A DNA stretch of 64,000 nt, from the NCBI RefSeq assembly GCF_016859285.1, contig NC_053410.1:129194-193193 (forward strand), given 5' to 3'. Both the position numbers and the translations under genes were made by a program. This document shows, one piece after another, positions 34,201 to 57,847 of this stretch (position 1 is the stretch's first letter; each line of letters starts with the position of its first letter). The notes below the pieces were generated by a model, which saw only the letters and a program-made list of their open reading frames with translations, did not search any database and was not told where the DNA came from. The stretch comes from Xiphias gladius (lineage: Eukaryota > Chordata > Actinopteri > Istiophoriformes > Xiphiidae).

Positions 34201-35573
34201 ATGTATAAAAATGGCTCTAGTTCCTAAAGGGTTAATGTGATATTTTTGTTAAACCCCTTGAACTAAAACTGAAAGTCTACACTTTAATCACATCTTGTTA
34301 GTTTTGTCTCAAATTCACTGTGGGGGTGTGCAGAGACAAATTTATGAAAATTATGTCACTGTCTAAATACTTATGTACCTGACTGGTATGTGTTAAATAT
34401 CAGCAGAGTCCTTGTAGGCAAGTCTCACCACTCGGTAGCCATTTTGGCAACCCCCCCGGGCAGTTATTTCGGGCTAACAAGCCCAGGTCCCTATTAAAAT
34501 GAATGGGGAACGAGCCATAACATCACTTTCAATGGTAACCGGGACATAAAAACTGCTTGTTTAGAATCACCAGTCCCCTCTGATGAAACCACTGACTTCC
34601 CCAGGATAAGGTTTAAAACGCTTTCTTCCACGAGTTATACTTATACCGCGCATGCACAAGGATTCGCTCGCGTCAGTGTAACAACACGATTGGCTTGATA
34701 TGTTTCCCGTTCGACTTTTATAAAGCAGACGATTGGCTCTTGGGGGAAGGGGCGGGATATGTGTCGTACATCTGCCATCTTTGGTATTACAGACTTTTCT
34801 ATTCAGGATTCTTTAGGAGGTTTGTCTCTCTCTCTATGATACCTTTGATATCAGTGGATGATTCCTGAACACCGTTTTAACAAACACGTCTGTTACTGAG
34901 CACGTGTGGTGATAATGATGATGATGATGATAATAATCAGGATGATGATGATGATGATGATGGTGATGAAGGTGAGAGCATCAGTATTTGTTATTATCTC
35001 TGTGTCTGTGTCTCAGGGTCCGTCCTCTTGGGATGATGTCCTCCTCCCAAGTCGTATCCATGGTGTATGTCAGTCAGATGGTTGTCACGGCAATGACGCG
35101 GTAAGGGGGCTAAGCTGCTGTCAAGAGCCTCAATCAGTAATCGTTTAATTGATTTGTCGATTCAAACTATTTTTATAATCAAATAATCCTATAAGACACT
35201 TTTTCAAAAAGAATTGCAAATGATTTGCTGCCTCAAGACTTTACTGTGAATTTAATATTGTGGGTTTTGGACTGTTGGTTGGAGAGAACAAAACATTTGA
35301 AGACATCATCTCGGACTCCAGGATTTTGTGACGGGTGTTTTTCACCATTTTCTGACGTTTAATGACCAAATAATTAATCAATTAATCCTGAAAATATCAT
35401 ATAATCAATAATAATATAATCAGATTTATTTAGAATAAAAATGATCATTAGTTGCAGCCCTACAGCTTTCTGATATGACTGCCATAGTTCAGTGTGTGCT
35501 ATTTATCTTTATTAGCATTTTTCTATGTGAAGTCAGTCATCCACTGGTATTCTGGGAGATTTAGTTCCTCCCT

Positions 35574-35604
<31 letters not shown>

Positions 35605-35617
35605 GTCTCTCCCTCTC

Positions 35618-35654
<37 letters not shown>

Positions 35655-38600
35655 AGGATTTTTTCATGAAGTGTGCGTCCCATCCGACCTCAGATGAGGA
35701 CCTCTCTGTGGCCCTCGACCTCATCATGACCAACACCAGAGATGTGCCCTGCATCGCCTGCACCGACGTCATGTACCACACAAACTTGTCACACACAACA
35801 CATGCCCATAACACGCACAAATATAACACACAGACGTAACACATACACATGTAACACACACACACACACACACACACATGTAACACACAAAGACACATGC
35901 ACCACACACATGTATCACACAGATAGGCATGTGTCACACAGACACATAACACACATGTAACACAAAGACACGTAACACACACAGACACATGTTACACAAA
36001 AACAGACACGTTTAACATGCACACACACACACACACACACACACGCCTAACATACACACACACACATGTAACACACACAGACACAGGTAACGCACACACA
36101 TCTAACACACACCTAACATACACAAACACACAGACACACGTAACACACACACATATGTAACACACATGTTACACAGACACATGTATCACACATGTAACAC
36201 ACATAAGTAACACACAGACACATGTAAAACACACACAGGTAACACACACACGTAACGCACAGACACATTTAACACACACATGTAACAAAAAGACACATTT
36301 AACACACACATGTATCACACAGATAGACACGTGTCACACACACACATGTTACACAGACACATGTATCACACATGTAACACAAAGACACATGTAACACACA
36401 CACACACATAACATACACATGTAACACAAACACACGTAGCATGAAGACACATGTAAGACATATGTAACACACATAACACAAAGACACGTAACACACACAC
36501 ACACATAACATACACATGTAACACAAACACACGTAGCACACATGTAACACAAAGGTAACATGAAGACACATGTAAGACATATGTAACACACACACACATG
36601 TAACACAAAGACACGTAACACACACACACACATAACATACACATGTAACACAAACACACACGTAGCACACACATTAATATGAAGACACATGTAACACACA
36701 CAAATGTAACACACGTAACACACAGACACATGTAACACACAAATGTAGCACACAGACACACGTAACAAATAGACACATGTAACACACACACACATGTAAC
36801 ACACATGTAACACATATGTAACACACACATAGACACATGCAGTATCAGATTTCAGTCCTGATCAAAGGTTTCTGAGTCGGCTCTCAGTTTCTGAACACCT
36901 CACAGCAGGTCTCTCACCAAACATTTCAGACCAACAAGCTGCTGAATAATGTCTCCTTTGTAAGGGGCAACCGACCGTATGACTGTTTAAGACGACGTGT
37001 GATTTCTATATTTAAATAAGCCGTATTGTTTAGCCTACAGTTTCAGTTATTGTGTGTGTTTCGATCTGCACTGCAGACTGAGTTCAGCCAAATCCTGGAG
37101 ATCAACACGTAATGTTGTGATTCTGAATGTAGCCACAGCGCATATGTTTTTATTTCTGTCAGTATTATGTGTTTGAAGCCTCAGGTTTTTGAACGCCACA
37201 TCAGATGATATCACAGTAAACCCAACCAGCTCTGTCAGGTTCAGTAGCTTTCAGTAGATCTCATCCACAAATGTTTTCCTAATAATGCTTCAAATCATTT
37301 TCTCTGTTAGAGTTATTCCTTCGCAGAAAAAGAAGAAAAACAAAAATCCTACATCTGTGTCAGGAGATCACACTAGAAAGAGAAGTTAGCTAACACGTTA
37401 GCTATGATATATAACTTGAATTTTTGAAGGTAAAACAGACACCAAATACTGCCCTGTGTCTCATCTGCTAGTTAGAAACACCACTGTCACAACTTTTTAT
37501 TTTGTAAAAAGAAAATAGGAAAAATAAGGATAGAACTGATATGCGAATATTGTTCAATAAAGAGACTTTAGGAAAATAAACATGAATTAATATTATTGAA
37601 ATTAGTAATAATAATCAATAAATCAATAAGAAGATCAATAAAAGCAGCAGCTCAGTCTGATTCTGTTCTGTAAGAACATCTGTCTCATCTTTATCCTCTG
37701 TTTCTCCGTCAGGGACGTGGTCCTGGTCTTCCAGTGTTCGGAGCGTCACGTGATCTGTCTGGACTGTTTCCGTCGGTACTGTCAGACTCGGTTGAACGAG
37801 CGCCAGTTTGTTCATCACGCTGTGATCGGATTCTCTCTGCCGTGTGCTGGTGAGTGTTCTGGAGGATCCTGTCTGCCAGTAAAGACATGTTGGCTCCACA
37901 TTCAGTCACCAGACTGAACATCCTGACAGACACTTGCCCAGCAAGAATCCAGTTTCTGTTTAGTCTGAGTCTGTGTAGAATAAAACCTAGAGCCCAGGTT
38001 AATCCTCCTCAGACACACAGGCAGGGTATTACTGTGACTAATCATGGAGTTAATTAGCTGTTAATTAGACAGAAACCGTCAGTTGCTGCCTGACAAATGT
38101 CTCATGTTCACACATCCTTTTTCATCAGAACATCATCATCATCTTTCATTAACGCCCCAGAACCTGAAAATACATTTTCATCCCAGACGGACTTAAGGCT
38201 TCACTTCAGGACTAGAGGCTGTGTCCATCATGCGACGTATACAGTGAAATCGTTTCATATATAAATGTGTGTGAATGTGTGATATCTGCGTCTGTCTGCA
38301 GCCGGCTGTGTCGACTCTCTGATTAAGGAGCTGCATCATTTCAGGATTTTGGGAGAGGATCAGGTGAGTGTTTCCGTCTTCTTATTGTCTTATCCTCATT
38401 TTACACACATCCTACCCATAATTCCCCCTGACACACCTGGGCTCTTTCTCTCTCTCAGTATGGGCGGTATCTGCAGTATGGGGCCGAGGAGTGCCTGCTG
38501 TCGATTGGCGGACTTATCTGTCCGTCACCTGGCTGTGGGGCAGGGCTTCTACCACCTGATGGCATCAGGAGGGTGGAGTGTGACAGACAGCTGGGCTGCG

Positions 38601-38796
38601 GCTTTGTTTTCTGCAGAGACTGCAGGGAGGGCTACCACGAGGGGGCCTGTCAGACACTGCCTGTCCCACCCAGAGGTGAAGCCTCACAGGTTAGCCGACC
38701 AACCACAGAACTCCCTGAGGTGTACGTTGCTGCGCTGTGCGGTGATGATGATGATGATTATGGTGATGGTGATTGTGATGATGGTGGTGATGATAG

Positions 38797-38827
<31 letters not shown>

Positions 38828-40358
38828 GAAGGTGGTGATGATGATTATGGTGATGGTGATGATGGTGATTGGGATTTTGATGACGGTGACGATGATGATG
38901 ATGATGATGATTATGGTGATTGTGATGATGGTGATGATGATGATGGTGATGGTGATGATGGTGATTGGGATTTTGATGACGGTGACGATGATGATGATGA
39001 TGGTGATGATGATTATGGTGATGATGGTGATGATGATGATGGTGATGATGATCTGATCCGTGTGGAGGTTCTGTTATAACATGTACTATTTGGACAAGAG
39101 CAGTAAAATGAAAAACTTTCACTTCTTCATGTCTGTTAATTATTGTTGGCCGCGAAACCAGCTTATAGGCCGACTAATGCCAACATCTGCACTGATGTGG
39201 AGCAGTAGACCATTGTGAATGGTGTTATACTCTGAGCTCTGACCTGTTTGAAGCAGGGTCAGGAAGTGTCCATCCAGTGCAGGTTCAGTGTAACTCTCTT
39301 GGTATTTAATGGACACACCTGTTTACCACCTGGCAGCACAGAGATCCACTTGTTACTGCTCAAGATCTGGTGTGGGTGTTGGGACAGACCCTGAGACAGT
39401 CTGTGTCGTAGCTCTGGTTCTTTCTTCAAAGAGTCAAACCTGAACAAACAGATGTCTCAGTCTCTGCTGCCCCTTGCTAGACGGATCGGACACTGCAGGA
39501 CAAAATATATCACTAACTCCTCTCTCCTGCTTCTCTCCCCTCTCCTCTCCTCTCTTCTCTTCCTCAGGGTTTTGTGGTGGGGGAGGAGGCATCTTTCAGA
39601 GGGAGGTGGGATCAAGCTTCTCTGCTCCTCATCCAGGAGTCGACTAAACGCTGCCCTAAGTGTTCAGTTCCTGTGGAGAGAAACGGTAAATAACTCTGAT
39701 AGCAGAGGGTCTGAGTCTGCTCAAGATGAACCGGTTCAGGTGTTAATGGCTCCAGACGTACTTTTTTCCACGACACAGAACTTGCATGTTTGTGGTGTAG
39801 ATGGCAAAATCAAATCACAGCCTCAGTTAAACAGAGAATAGACTCAGTAACAATAACGACATGAGAAATCAATGATACCATTTTCTACAGAGACTCTGTG
39901 CTAACAGGACTTGAAGAGCGCTGTAGCTCATCAGCACAGATAACTTATCAGATGATGTTGAGTTTTAAAACCAGTCTGAGAGTTGACATCAAATCTTTGA
40001 TCAAATGATTCCTGATTTCAATCATAACATCAGTTATCAAATGTCAAGGAAAATAAACAGAAGTATCAGTAGGGTCAGAGCTTTAATGGCACAGAGGGAG
40101 TACAAGCAAAGCACCATAAAGAATTTCTGTCCAACAATATGAAATAAAAACAGTCATGATAATGAAACAGAAACGACCTGCTGGAAATAAAACACTTTGC
40201 TAACACTCATTAAAAACAACTGTATTTAACGACTGTTGTTGTCTCCCTCTGCAGGCGGCTGCATGCACATGCAGTGTCCTCTGTGCAGAGCAGAGTGGTG
40301 CTGGCTCTGTGGAGTCTCCTGGAACAGGGAGTGTATGGGAAACCACTGGTTTGGATAA
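31208..40358 (+). CDS. prkn: Parkin, RBR E3 ubiquitin ligase, complete, 11 coding exons
   Basis: Exons: 31208-31214, 31608-31771, 32097-32364, 32450-32565, 35017-35100, 35657-35772, 37713-37849, 38302-38363, 38459-38689, 39568-39685, 40255-40358 (TAA). The total is 1407 nt (468 residues; human 465). Exons 1, 2, 5, 6, 7, 8 and the 118-nt exon have exactly the human lengths. Order: Ubl (1-~75, with the PINK1 target Ser65 in PEQSTVHVV), ACT-like [17 protein letters not shown]0 (CKSC, CRSC, CQSDGC, KCASH), RING1 ([23 protein letters not shown]), IBR ([15 protein letters not shown]), REP tryptophan (RWDQAS) and RING2 with catalytic Cys about 437 in NGGCMHMQC. Parkin ubiquitylates outer-mitochondrial-membrane proteins once activated by PINK1 on damaged mitochondria. 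The exon 3 donor is ambiguous (32364 or 32355, both phase 1). The last residues, HWFG, replace human HWFDV. Confidence 0.97.
31352..31456. mobile_element. MITE fragment in parkin intron 1
   Basis: CATTTACTGCAGTAAAAGTAC and TTAAAGTATCAGCAGGAAAAG are words of the AGTAAAAGTACT family. No termini were identified. Confidence 0.5.
31608..31771 (+). CDS. prkn: parkin exon 2, Ubl domain core
   Basis: 164 nt, identical in length to human exon 2. It encodes [18 protein letters not shown] and [19 protein letters not shown] of the ubiquitin-like fold. Exon 1 contributes only ATGATC plus G, as in mammals. Confidence 0.97.
32975..34386 (+). mobile_element. Tc1-like transposon copy in parkin intron 4
   Basis: Plus-strand transposase pieces: helix-turn-helix [16 protein letters not shown] (33,173 on), the central region in several frames, and a C-terminal piece [17 protein letters not shown] (33,886-34,119). 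Subterminal inverted sequences are TTATACAGTCCCTCCTTTTC (about 33,035) and GAGGGACTATGTATAAAAAT (about 34,193). The right end continues to ACTTATGTACCTGACTG (34,386), while the left outer end is lost. Frameshifts and stops make it inactive. It is in the same orientation as parkin. Confidence 0.9.
34400..34810. repeat. Probable dispersed repeat in parkin intron 4
   Basis: CACCACTCGGTAGCCATTTTG then CTATTAAAATGAATGGGGAA are phrases I associate with abundant fish interspersed repeats. There is no coding region, and class and limits are uncertain. A (GAT)n run follows at 34,914-34,970. Confidence 0.4.
35125..35462. repeat. Dispersed repeat ending GCAGCCC in parkin intron 5
   Basis: AT-rich, with ATTAATCAATTAATCCTG and the terminus ATCATTAGTTGCAGCCCTAC. 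It is the best-preserved end of a family with several fragments in this window. Confidence 0.6.
35575..35649 (+). repeat. (CT)n then (TG)13 directly upstream of parkin exon 6
   Basis: Pyrimidine run 35,575-35,623 followed by (TG)13 at 35,624-35,649, then AATGCAG and the exon. The polypyrimidine tract is separated from the acceptor by the TG array. Confidence 0.9.
35790..36835. repeat. One-kilobase CA-rich minisatellite in parkin intron 6
   Basis: Irregular tandem units such as GTAACACACACAGACACAT and ATGTAACACAAAGACAC. Higher-order copies of a roughly 110-base block are visible at 36,400-36,680. Cys/Val-rich open frames on the minus strand are artefacts of the repeat. Confidence 0.95.
38459..38689 (+). 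CDS. prkn: parkin fused exon 9+10 (IBR domain)
   Basis: A single 231-nt exon from [13 protein letters not shown] through [18 protein letters not shown] to GEASQ, phase 0 at both ends. In human the same residues are split by an intron just before FAFC (exons of 150 and 84 nt). Here the reading runs through GCGFVFC without interruption. All IBR zinc ligands are present. Confidence 0.93.
38740..39055. repeat. (GAT/GGT)n trinucleotide-based minisatellite in parkin intron 9
   Basis: GATGATGATGATTATGGTGA-type units with two long direct copies (38,838-38,890 and 38,940-38,990 share GATGGTGATTGGGATTTTGA). It begins 50 bases past the exon donor. Poly-Asp and poly-His open frames come from it. Confidence 0.95.
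40255..40358 (+). CDS. prkn: parkin last exon, RING2 with active-site cysteine
   Basis: [20 protein letters not shown] then [11 protein letters not shown] and TAA. The catalytic Cys of the RBR mechanism is the C of GGCM. The second ligand pair is CPLC, where human has CPQPQC, so the loop is two residues shorter. Confidence 0.96.
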
Positions 40359-43300
40359 ACACACACTCAGACACGTACAGACACACACACACACAGACAC
40401 ACACAAACACACACAAACACACACACACACGGACACATATACATATGTTGACAGCTGTTGCTCAGAGACACTTCAGCAGGAGCCACAAACGGAACATCAT
40501 CATGATGTGTAAAAGAAAGTTGGTCATTAGAACTAAAATACTGTACGTGAATAATTAATGTTATAATCATTAGTTTTGGTTTAGTCAGTGAATGGGGGTC
40601 TGAGTCTGACCTGACGCATCTTTGGTTTCAAAGCTCTTCTGTTATATCAGACACTGGCTCAGGTACATCACCAACTTCTCCATCAGAAGCAGGAGTCGGA
40701 TGTTGACGTGAACAATGTTCACAAGTCTGAAACTGGTTGCTAAGAGAGCTGCAGAGGATCATGGGAGATGTGGTTTAAAGAGTAACTGAACAGCAGTGTT
40801 TCTCTGCTCTGTCTGGATGAGAGTGTAAGGTCGGTTTCACCTCTGACCACAGTCAGTGTCACTGCTGCCTGTGATTGGCTGTGATCAGACACCTGTAACC
40901 ACCACCAGTGATGTCACAGTGTCTTGGAGTACACCTATACATCACTGCAGGCAGGTGAGAAGGTCGACCAGTGGAGGTGAGCAGAGACAAAATATTCAGG
41001 GGGGGTTAGTTACAATTTAAACTTTGTGTTTGATTTAACACACTGACCATGTGATCAGAACTTCACTGGTTGAAGCCTGTTTGCTGTTTCACTCTGCTCA
41101 GTCTGTTGGATGAAGGTAAAAAAAATGCACAAAAAATCGGTTTATAAAAAAGATTATTAATCTTTCTTTTTTCTTGTAATCGGTAAGTCTGTAATCATAA
41201 TATCAGGTAGGAGTTTATTCATCCTGAAGGAAAACCGGAAATCACTTGGTGAACTCAAATAAAACAGAAAAGCAACATGGAGGGGATCATGCTTGATTTT
41301 CTCACAATAAAATCGTTACTGTTCAGCAGCTAAATCTGAAGCTTCTGTTAAAAAACAATCAAACTACATAAAAACAGGAAACTGTGTGTTTTATAAATGG
41401 ATTCACTCCTCAGTATTTTTTCATTTTCTTTACTTGGGTTGTGTGAATATGAACTGAATCCCAATAAATGTATCTGCCTTCTCTGCTCAGACATATTTTA
41501 AATTGAGTAATAAATATTATTCTGCTGGATCAGTTGTTTAATAGAGATGGTACTTTTTACTCATGAGGAGTTTTCAACATGTCTTTAACACCCAGTGTTT
41601 ATGCAGGTGTTTGTCTGGTTTGACCCTCTCTGGTACATGTTTGATCTTTAGGTGACAATGAAGAATCAGTCATCATGTTGCCGCTCTGACTTCACTGAAA
41701 GCTCCTGTAGAGAAAACGTGTTTTTCTTTGTGTCTCTGTAATAAATCCATGCGAACTCTCTTTCAAAAAGATGTCATTTACTTTCCAAATCATGTCGTCT
41801 GATACTGGAACTTTACTGATGAGAGCTCTGACCTAATCAGTACCTGATAACCAACAAAATTAGTGTCCCGTAAACATATACACAGACTTGACTCAGCTAA
41901 GACAGATTTTAAACATTTTGAAAAGATGTTGATATGAAATATAAATGTTGTTGCTTGGGCTGCTGTTTATTTACTTTTGCTCTTTTGTCAGATTTTTTGG
42001 GAATCATTTTGTTTTTTTATCAAAAGACATTTAAAAACATCCTACAAGATAAAAAATCACTGGATCACCAATCTTTAACTTTATTGGATGCATTTCATGC
42101 TGGTAGATACACCTTTACAGGTAAAAATCCACTTGTTGGTTTTCAGAGAAAAAGGTCAAACCGAAAAGATGAAACAATGATTAATATTAGTCTTTGTTTA
42201 AGATCATTATATGAACTCTAACCCTCCTGCTAGATCTGAGCTGTTTTTTCTGTTTTCAAAGGTGAACTTTGTTTATGGTTATTGTATACGATACATGGTA
42301 TTTATACATGTAAAAATGAGATCAGATCGTGGACCTGGACTTGGACCTAGACCCTCCACCCACTGATAAGATGCACCATAAACCTTTCAGCAGCAGCTGA
42401 TAAACGTCACCATCAGTTGATGTTATGGATCTGTTTTCTAGACATTAAACTGAAAACCACGAGGTGAAGACAGATCCAGATCAGTCCTTCAAACGAACAC
42501 AAGGTGAAGACAAATCCTGATCAGTCATTCAGAACCACAAGGCTAAGACTCAGACAGATCCAGATCAGAGACAGTTCTTAGCTGATTTTAGTCCTAGGAG
42601 ATACTGGACATCTGGAAAGAGCTCTGGCAGGCCCTGTAGGTTTTGGGAGGTCCAGCAGGTTTCTGGAGGTCTGGCAGGTTTCAGGAGGTCTGGCAGATTC
42701 ATCAGTGTGGAAGTCTGGAGTTCTGACCTGGTGGACAGAGGGCTGACAAACCAGGATGAAGAGGGGGACCCGAGCTGGTCTGACAGGTCTGCAGAATCCT
42801 GGACTGGAACTGGAGATGACAGGAAGCACCAAGACAATCCAGGTAAATGTAAGCCAGAACCAGAGTCAGGTCCACCTGCAGTCTTGAGTGTTTGTTTTAT
42901 TCTGCTGGTCCCAGTAGCGTGGAGCTTAAACTAATGAACTCCTGAAAATGTTTTTAGCAGTAATGATTAAAAACTTTATTTATGGAGACTTTTGTAAACC
43001 ACGAAAGAAAAGAAAAGTAAAGCTAAAGAAACAAAACAAGAAAAAGTTCAAACAAATGCAGCTAAATAAAGAAGGAGTAAATAAAGAATTAACATTGTAA
43101 ACCCCAGCTGTCTGCCTCGCCCGGTAGGATAAAATAAACACCAACCGTCCACTTTCACCTCTGAGAACCAATAAAATCACAAACAGCCAATCATTTGACC
43201 TGGAAAACATCTGACTGTCATACTGGTTTACTGGTCTGCAGCTCTAGACTATGTTTGTCCTCAAGTGTCTGTCTTAAAATCTCTGTCTATCCTAAGTTCT

Positions 43301-43412
43301 TGGGTGTCTTGAGGTCTCAGGCTGTCCTCAGGTCTCTGTTCGTCTTCAGATTTCTGTTTGTCTTCAGGTCTCAGAGTGTTCTCAGGAGTCCAGGTCCTCA
43401 GTGTCAGCAGCA
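40359..43412. other. parkin 3' flank and intergenic region
   Basis: Three kilobases between the parkin stop and the channel gene start. Plus-strand AATAAA words occur at 41,258 and 41,740, among others, and any could end the parkin mRNA. A (CA) run at 40,365-40,430 follows the stop codon. A short tandem of GGTCTGGCAGGTTTCAGGA units lies at 42,620-42,700. A minor open frame is listed separately. Confidence 0.5.
41934..42221 (+). CDS. Small open frame, 95 codons, hypothetical
   Basis: It starts MKYKCCCLGCCLFTFALLSDF, a cysteine-rich start followed by one hydrophobic segment, then a polar AT-rich tail. The start loosely recalls small two-helix TMEM238-like proteins, but a second membrane helix is missing. 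It is as likely to be chance or a decayed gene. Confidence 0.15.
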   Translation: MKYKCCCLGCCLFTFALLSDFLGIILFFYQKTFKNILQDKKSLDHQSLTLLDAFHAGRYTFTGKNPLVGFQRKRSNRKDETMINISLCLRSLYEL

Positions 43413-55778
<12,366 letters not shown>

Positions 55779-57640
55779 CAGATCTGAATCTGTGTGAGAC
55801 CTGATTTGTGAGGACCAGACCAGACCAAGCCAGACCAGACCAATGTCCTGTTCTTCAAACATGGTTTGAGGACTAATTTGTTGATCCTGAATGAAGTTAT
55901 CTTGAACAGCACACTCTTATTGTAAAGGCAACATGAGTAGAAATTTGAAACCATGATCAAATCTCAAACATCATGATTGGCCGAGTGCTGATCATATGAT
56001 TGGCCGAGTGCTGATCATATGATAGGCCGAGCGCTGATCATCTGACTGCTGTTACCTGAGGTAGGTGTGAGGCATGCACTGGGGCAACAGATTCATGGAA
56101 ATACATGTGATGTTATGTTCCTGCAGAGTTATTATGTATTATTTTGCTGTGTTCTACATTGTTTTTCACAGAGCTGAACTGTTGTTATATTAGTTACTCT
56201 GAGTAAGACTTTCAGTGATGCACAGTTCAATAAATCTGATCAACTGGTCGTCTATACTTTACTTTTAACTTCAACATTTATTCCAGTTTTAAATTCATTG
56301 GTTGATTCAGTCTAATCAAACACAGCTTCCTCTTATGATGCAAGTAAAAAACACACATTTAGTTTTCAAATGACAAAATTCCCATCGCAGTGTTATAGTT
56401 AAAGCATGTTTTCCAGTTCACTCATAATGTTTTCATTGAATTTATGCCTTTCCTTTTGAGGGTTTGCTCTTTGTAAGACTTAATATTTTATTTTGTGGTG
56501 TATTTTATCTAATGTAGATATGCAACTCTTGATTTTGAAAATTAAATTGTGATAATTACACCAACACATGGTGATGGTTTTTCATCTAAACTCATGATTC
56601 ATTTTCTGTCTGAAACATCACTGAAGATAAAACAGTCTGATCACACAGGAAACTCTCTGTTGGCTATAAATAAAATATAAGTTCCTTTCTGAGTTCGTGA
56701 AATAAGACAAAGCAGAACTCAGACCTGTCTGAATAAATAAATGATATCCACAAATATTCTGTCATTACTCATTTATTATTGGAAACTTTATTCTCCATAT
56801 GTGTTGTATAGATACATTTCTACATGTTTATTATTGGAAACTTTATTCTCCATATGTGTTGTATAGATACATTTCTAGATGTTTACATGTGCTCTGACTT
56901 AAAGACTCTAATTATACTGAAAATATAATAATGAATTTGTTTATGTACCCTGTAATTAGCAAGAGATGACGCCATCCTCTAAAATATTTAAGAAATAACA
57001 AACCTATAAATTAAGCATCAGCAGAACCTTTCCTTATTCTCTGGTTCTGTGTCTTACATCAACTACTGGATATTTCTCAAGCTTCATAAAAACACAAGCT
57101 TCACTCTAATTGAATTACAATATTCTGTGTAAATAAATGGGAACCAGGTAGAAACAGTTTAATTTATCTCATGTAAATGTGTTTAAATACCACTGAAGCG
57201 CCTCTCTCTGTGATCCTCCATCGCTTTTGATATTTGACTAAAATCCCTCAGAATTGTAAAAATGTAACATAATAATATGTAAACTAAGAATTAAATCATA
57301 AATTTGATGAAAGATCTGTTGTGTTCCAGTATTTGATTTTCATGCTGTAACTGCAACATTTAAAGATGTGAATGAGATGTTTTTATTCATATACTGTTTT
57401 TTTGTACTGATCTGTTTTATTTGTATATATATTATTTTTGACTTCCTCTGCCTCTGTGTTTTCACATGTGGAGGCCCATTACACCATCAAGAGAAAATAA
57501 ATATATGAAAAGTCATGTCACGATTAAAGAAAGTCCAAACTTTAACTTCAGTAAGTAAATCATTATTTCAGTGGGATTCCATATGTTTGTTATGAAACTG
57601 AAAACACACACACACAAACACACACACACACACATATATA
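55779..57640. other. Channel 3' UTR and intergenic region
   Basis: Contains tandem ATGATTGGCCGAGTGCTGAT units (55,968-56,045, three copies) and a 54-base tandem duplication at 56,772-56,885 (TTATTGGAAACTTTATTCTC repeated). It is otherwise AT-rich with no exon recognised. Confidence 0.6.
56229..56234 (+). terminator. Candidate poly(A) signal of the TRP-like channel gene
   Basis: AATAAA in GTTCAATAAATCTG, 450 bases after the stop codon and the first clear plus-strand signal. Confidence 0.55.
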
Positions 57641-57763
57641 TCAGACCCCAGACTCCGCCCTCTGCTCCTCGACCCCGCCCCTCAGACTCAAAACGCCCCT
57701 CAGCTGTTGATCATTTCCGGTTCCGGTTGTTCTTGCAGCAGCTACAGAGCAGAGGGAGGAAAG
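57640..57763 (+). promoter_or_regulatory. ubr2 promoter and 5' UTR
   Basis: GC-rich, with GC boxes CTCCGCCC (near 57,653) and CCCCGCCCC (near 57,673) and a doubled ETS core TTCCGGTTCCGG (57,715-57,726). TATATATA just upstream (57,635) is part of a CA/TA repeat. This is a typical TATA-less housekeeping promoter next to the ATG at 57,764. Confidence 0.65.
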
Positions 57764-57847
57764 ATGGCGGCGGCCGAGTCCGACAGAGATCCACCGTCTG
57801 CTTTATGTTCGGAATTTCTCAATTTCTCCGCCAAAGACACCGCGTCG
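57764..57847 (+). CDS. ubr2: ubr2 exon 1
   Basis: ATG in AAGATGGCGG; encodes [20 protein letters not shown] and on to KDTAS, with GTAAGC donor, phase 0. Amino-terminal sequence is variable in this family, so the assignment rests on phase, position and promoter rather than similarity. Confidence 0.75.

Noticed and set aside
35790-36835. CRISPR-like regularly spaced repeats
   Set aside because: Units are contiguous and variable without unique spacers, in a vertebrate intron; it is a minisatellite.
36299-36836. Cys/Val-rich minus-strand frames (VCVCYVC type) in parkin intron 6
   Set aside because: Pure artefact of GTGT/ATGT tandem sequence; no conserved spacing or flanking exon.
38691-39122. 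Poly-His (minus) and poly-Asp (plus) frames next to parkin exon 9
   Set aside because: Products of the GAT trinucleotide array in the intron; the parkin exon ends at a phase-0 donor before it.
42565-42934. Overlapping frames in both strands just upstream of the channel gene (possible extra 5' exon)
   Set aside because: The sequence is a short degenerate tandem (GGTCTGGCAGG) and no frame shows conservation. A GTAAAT donor at 42,842 exists, so an untranslated first exon cannot be excluded.
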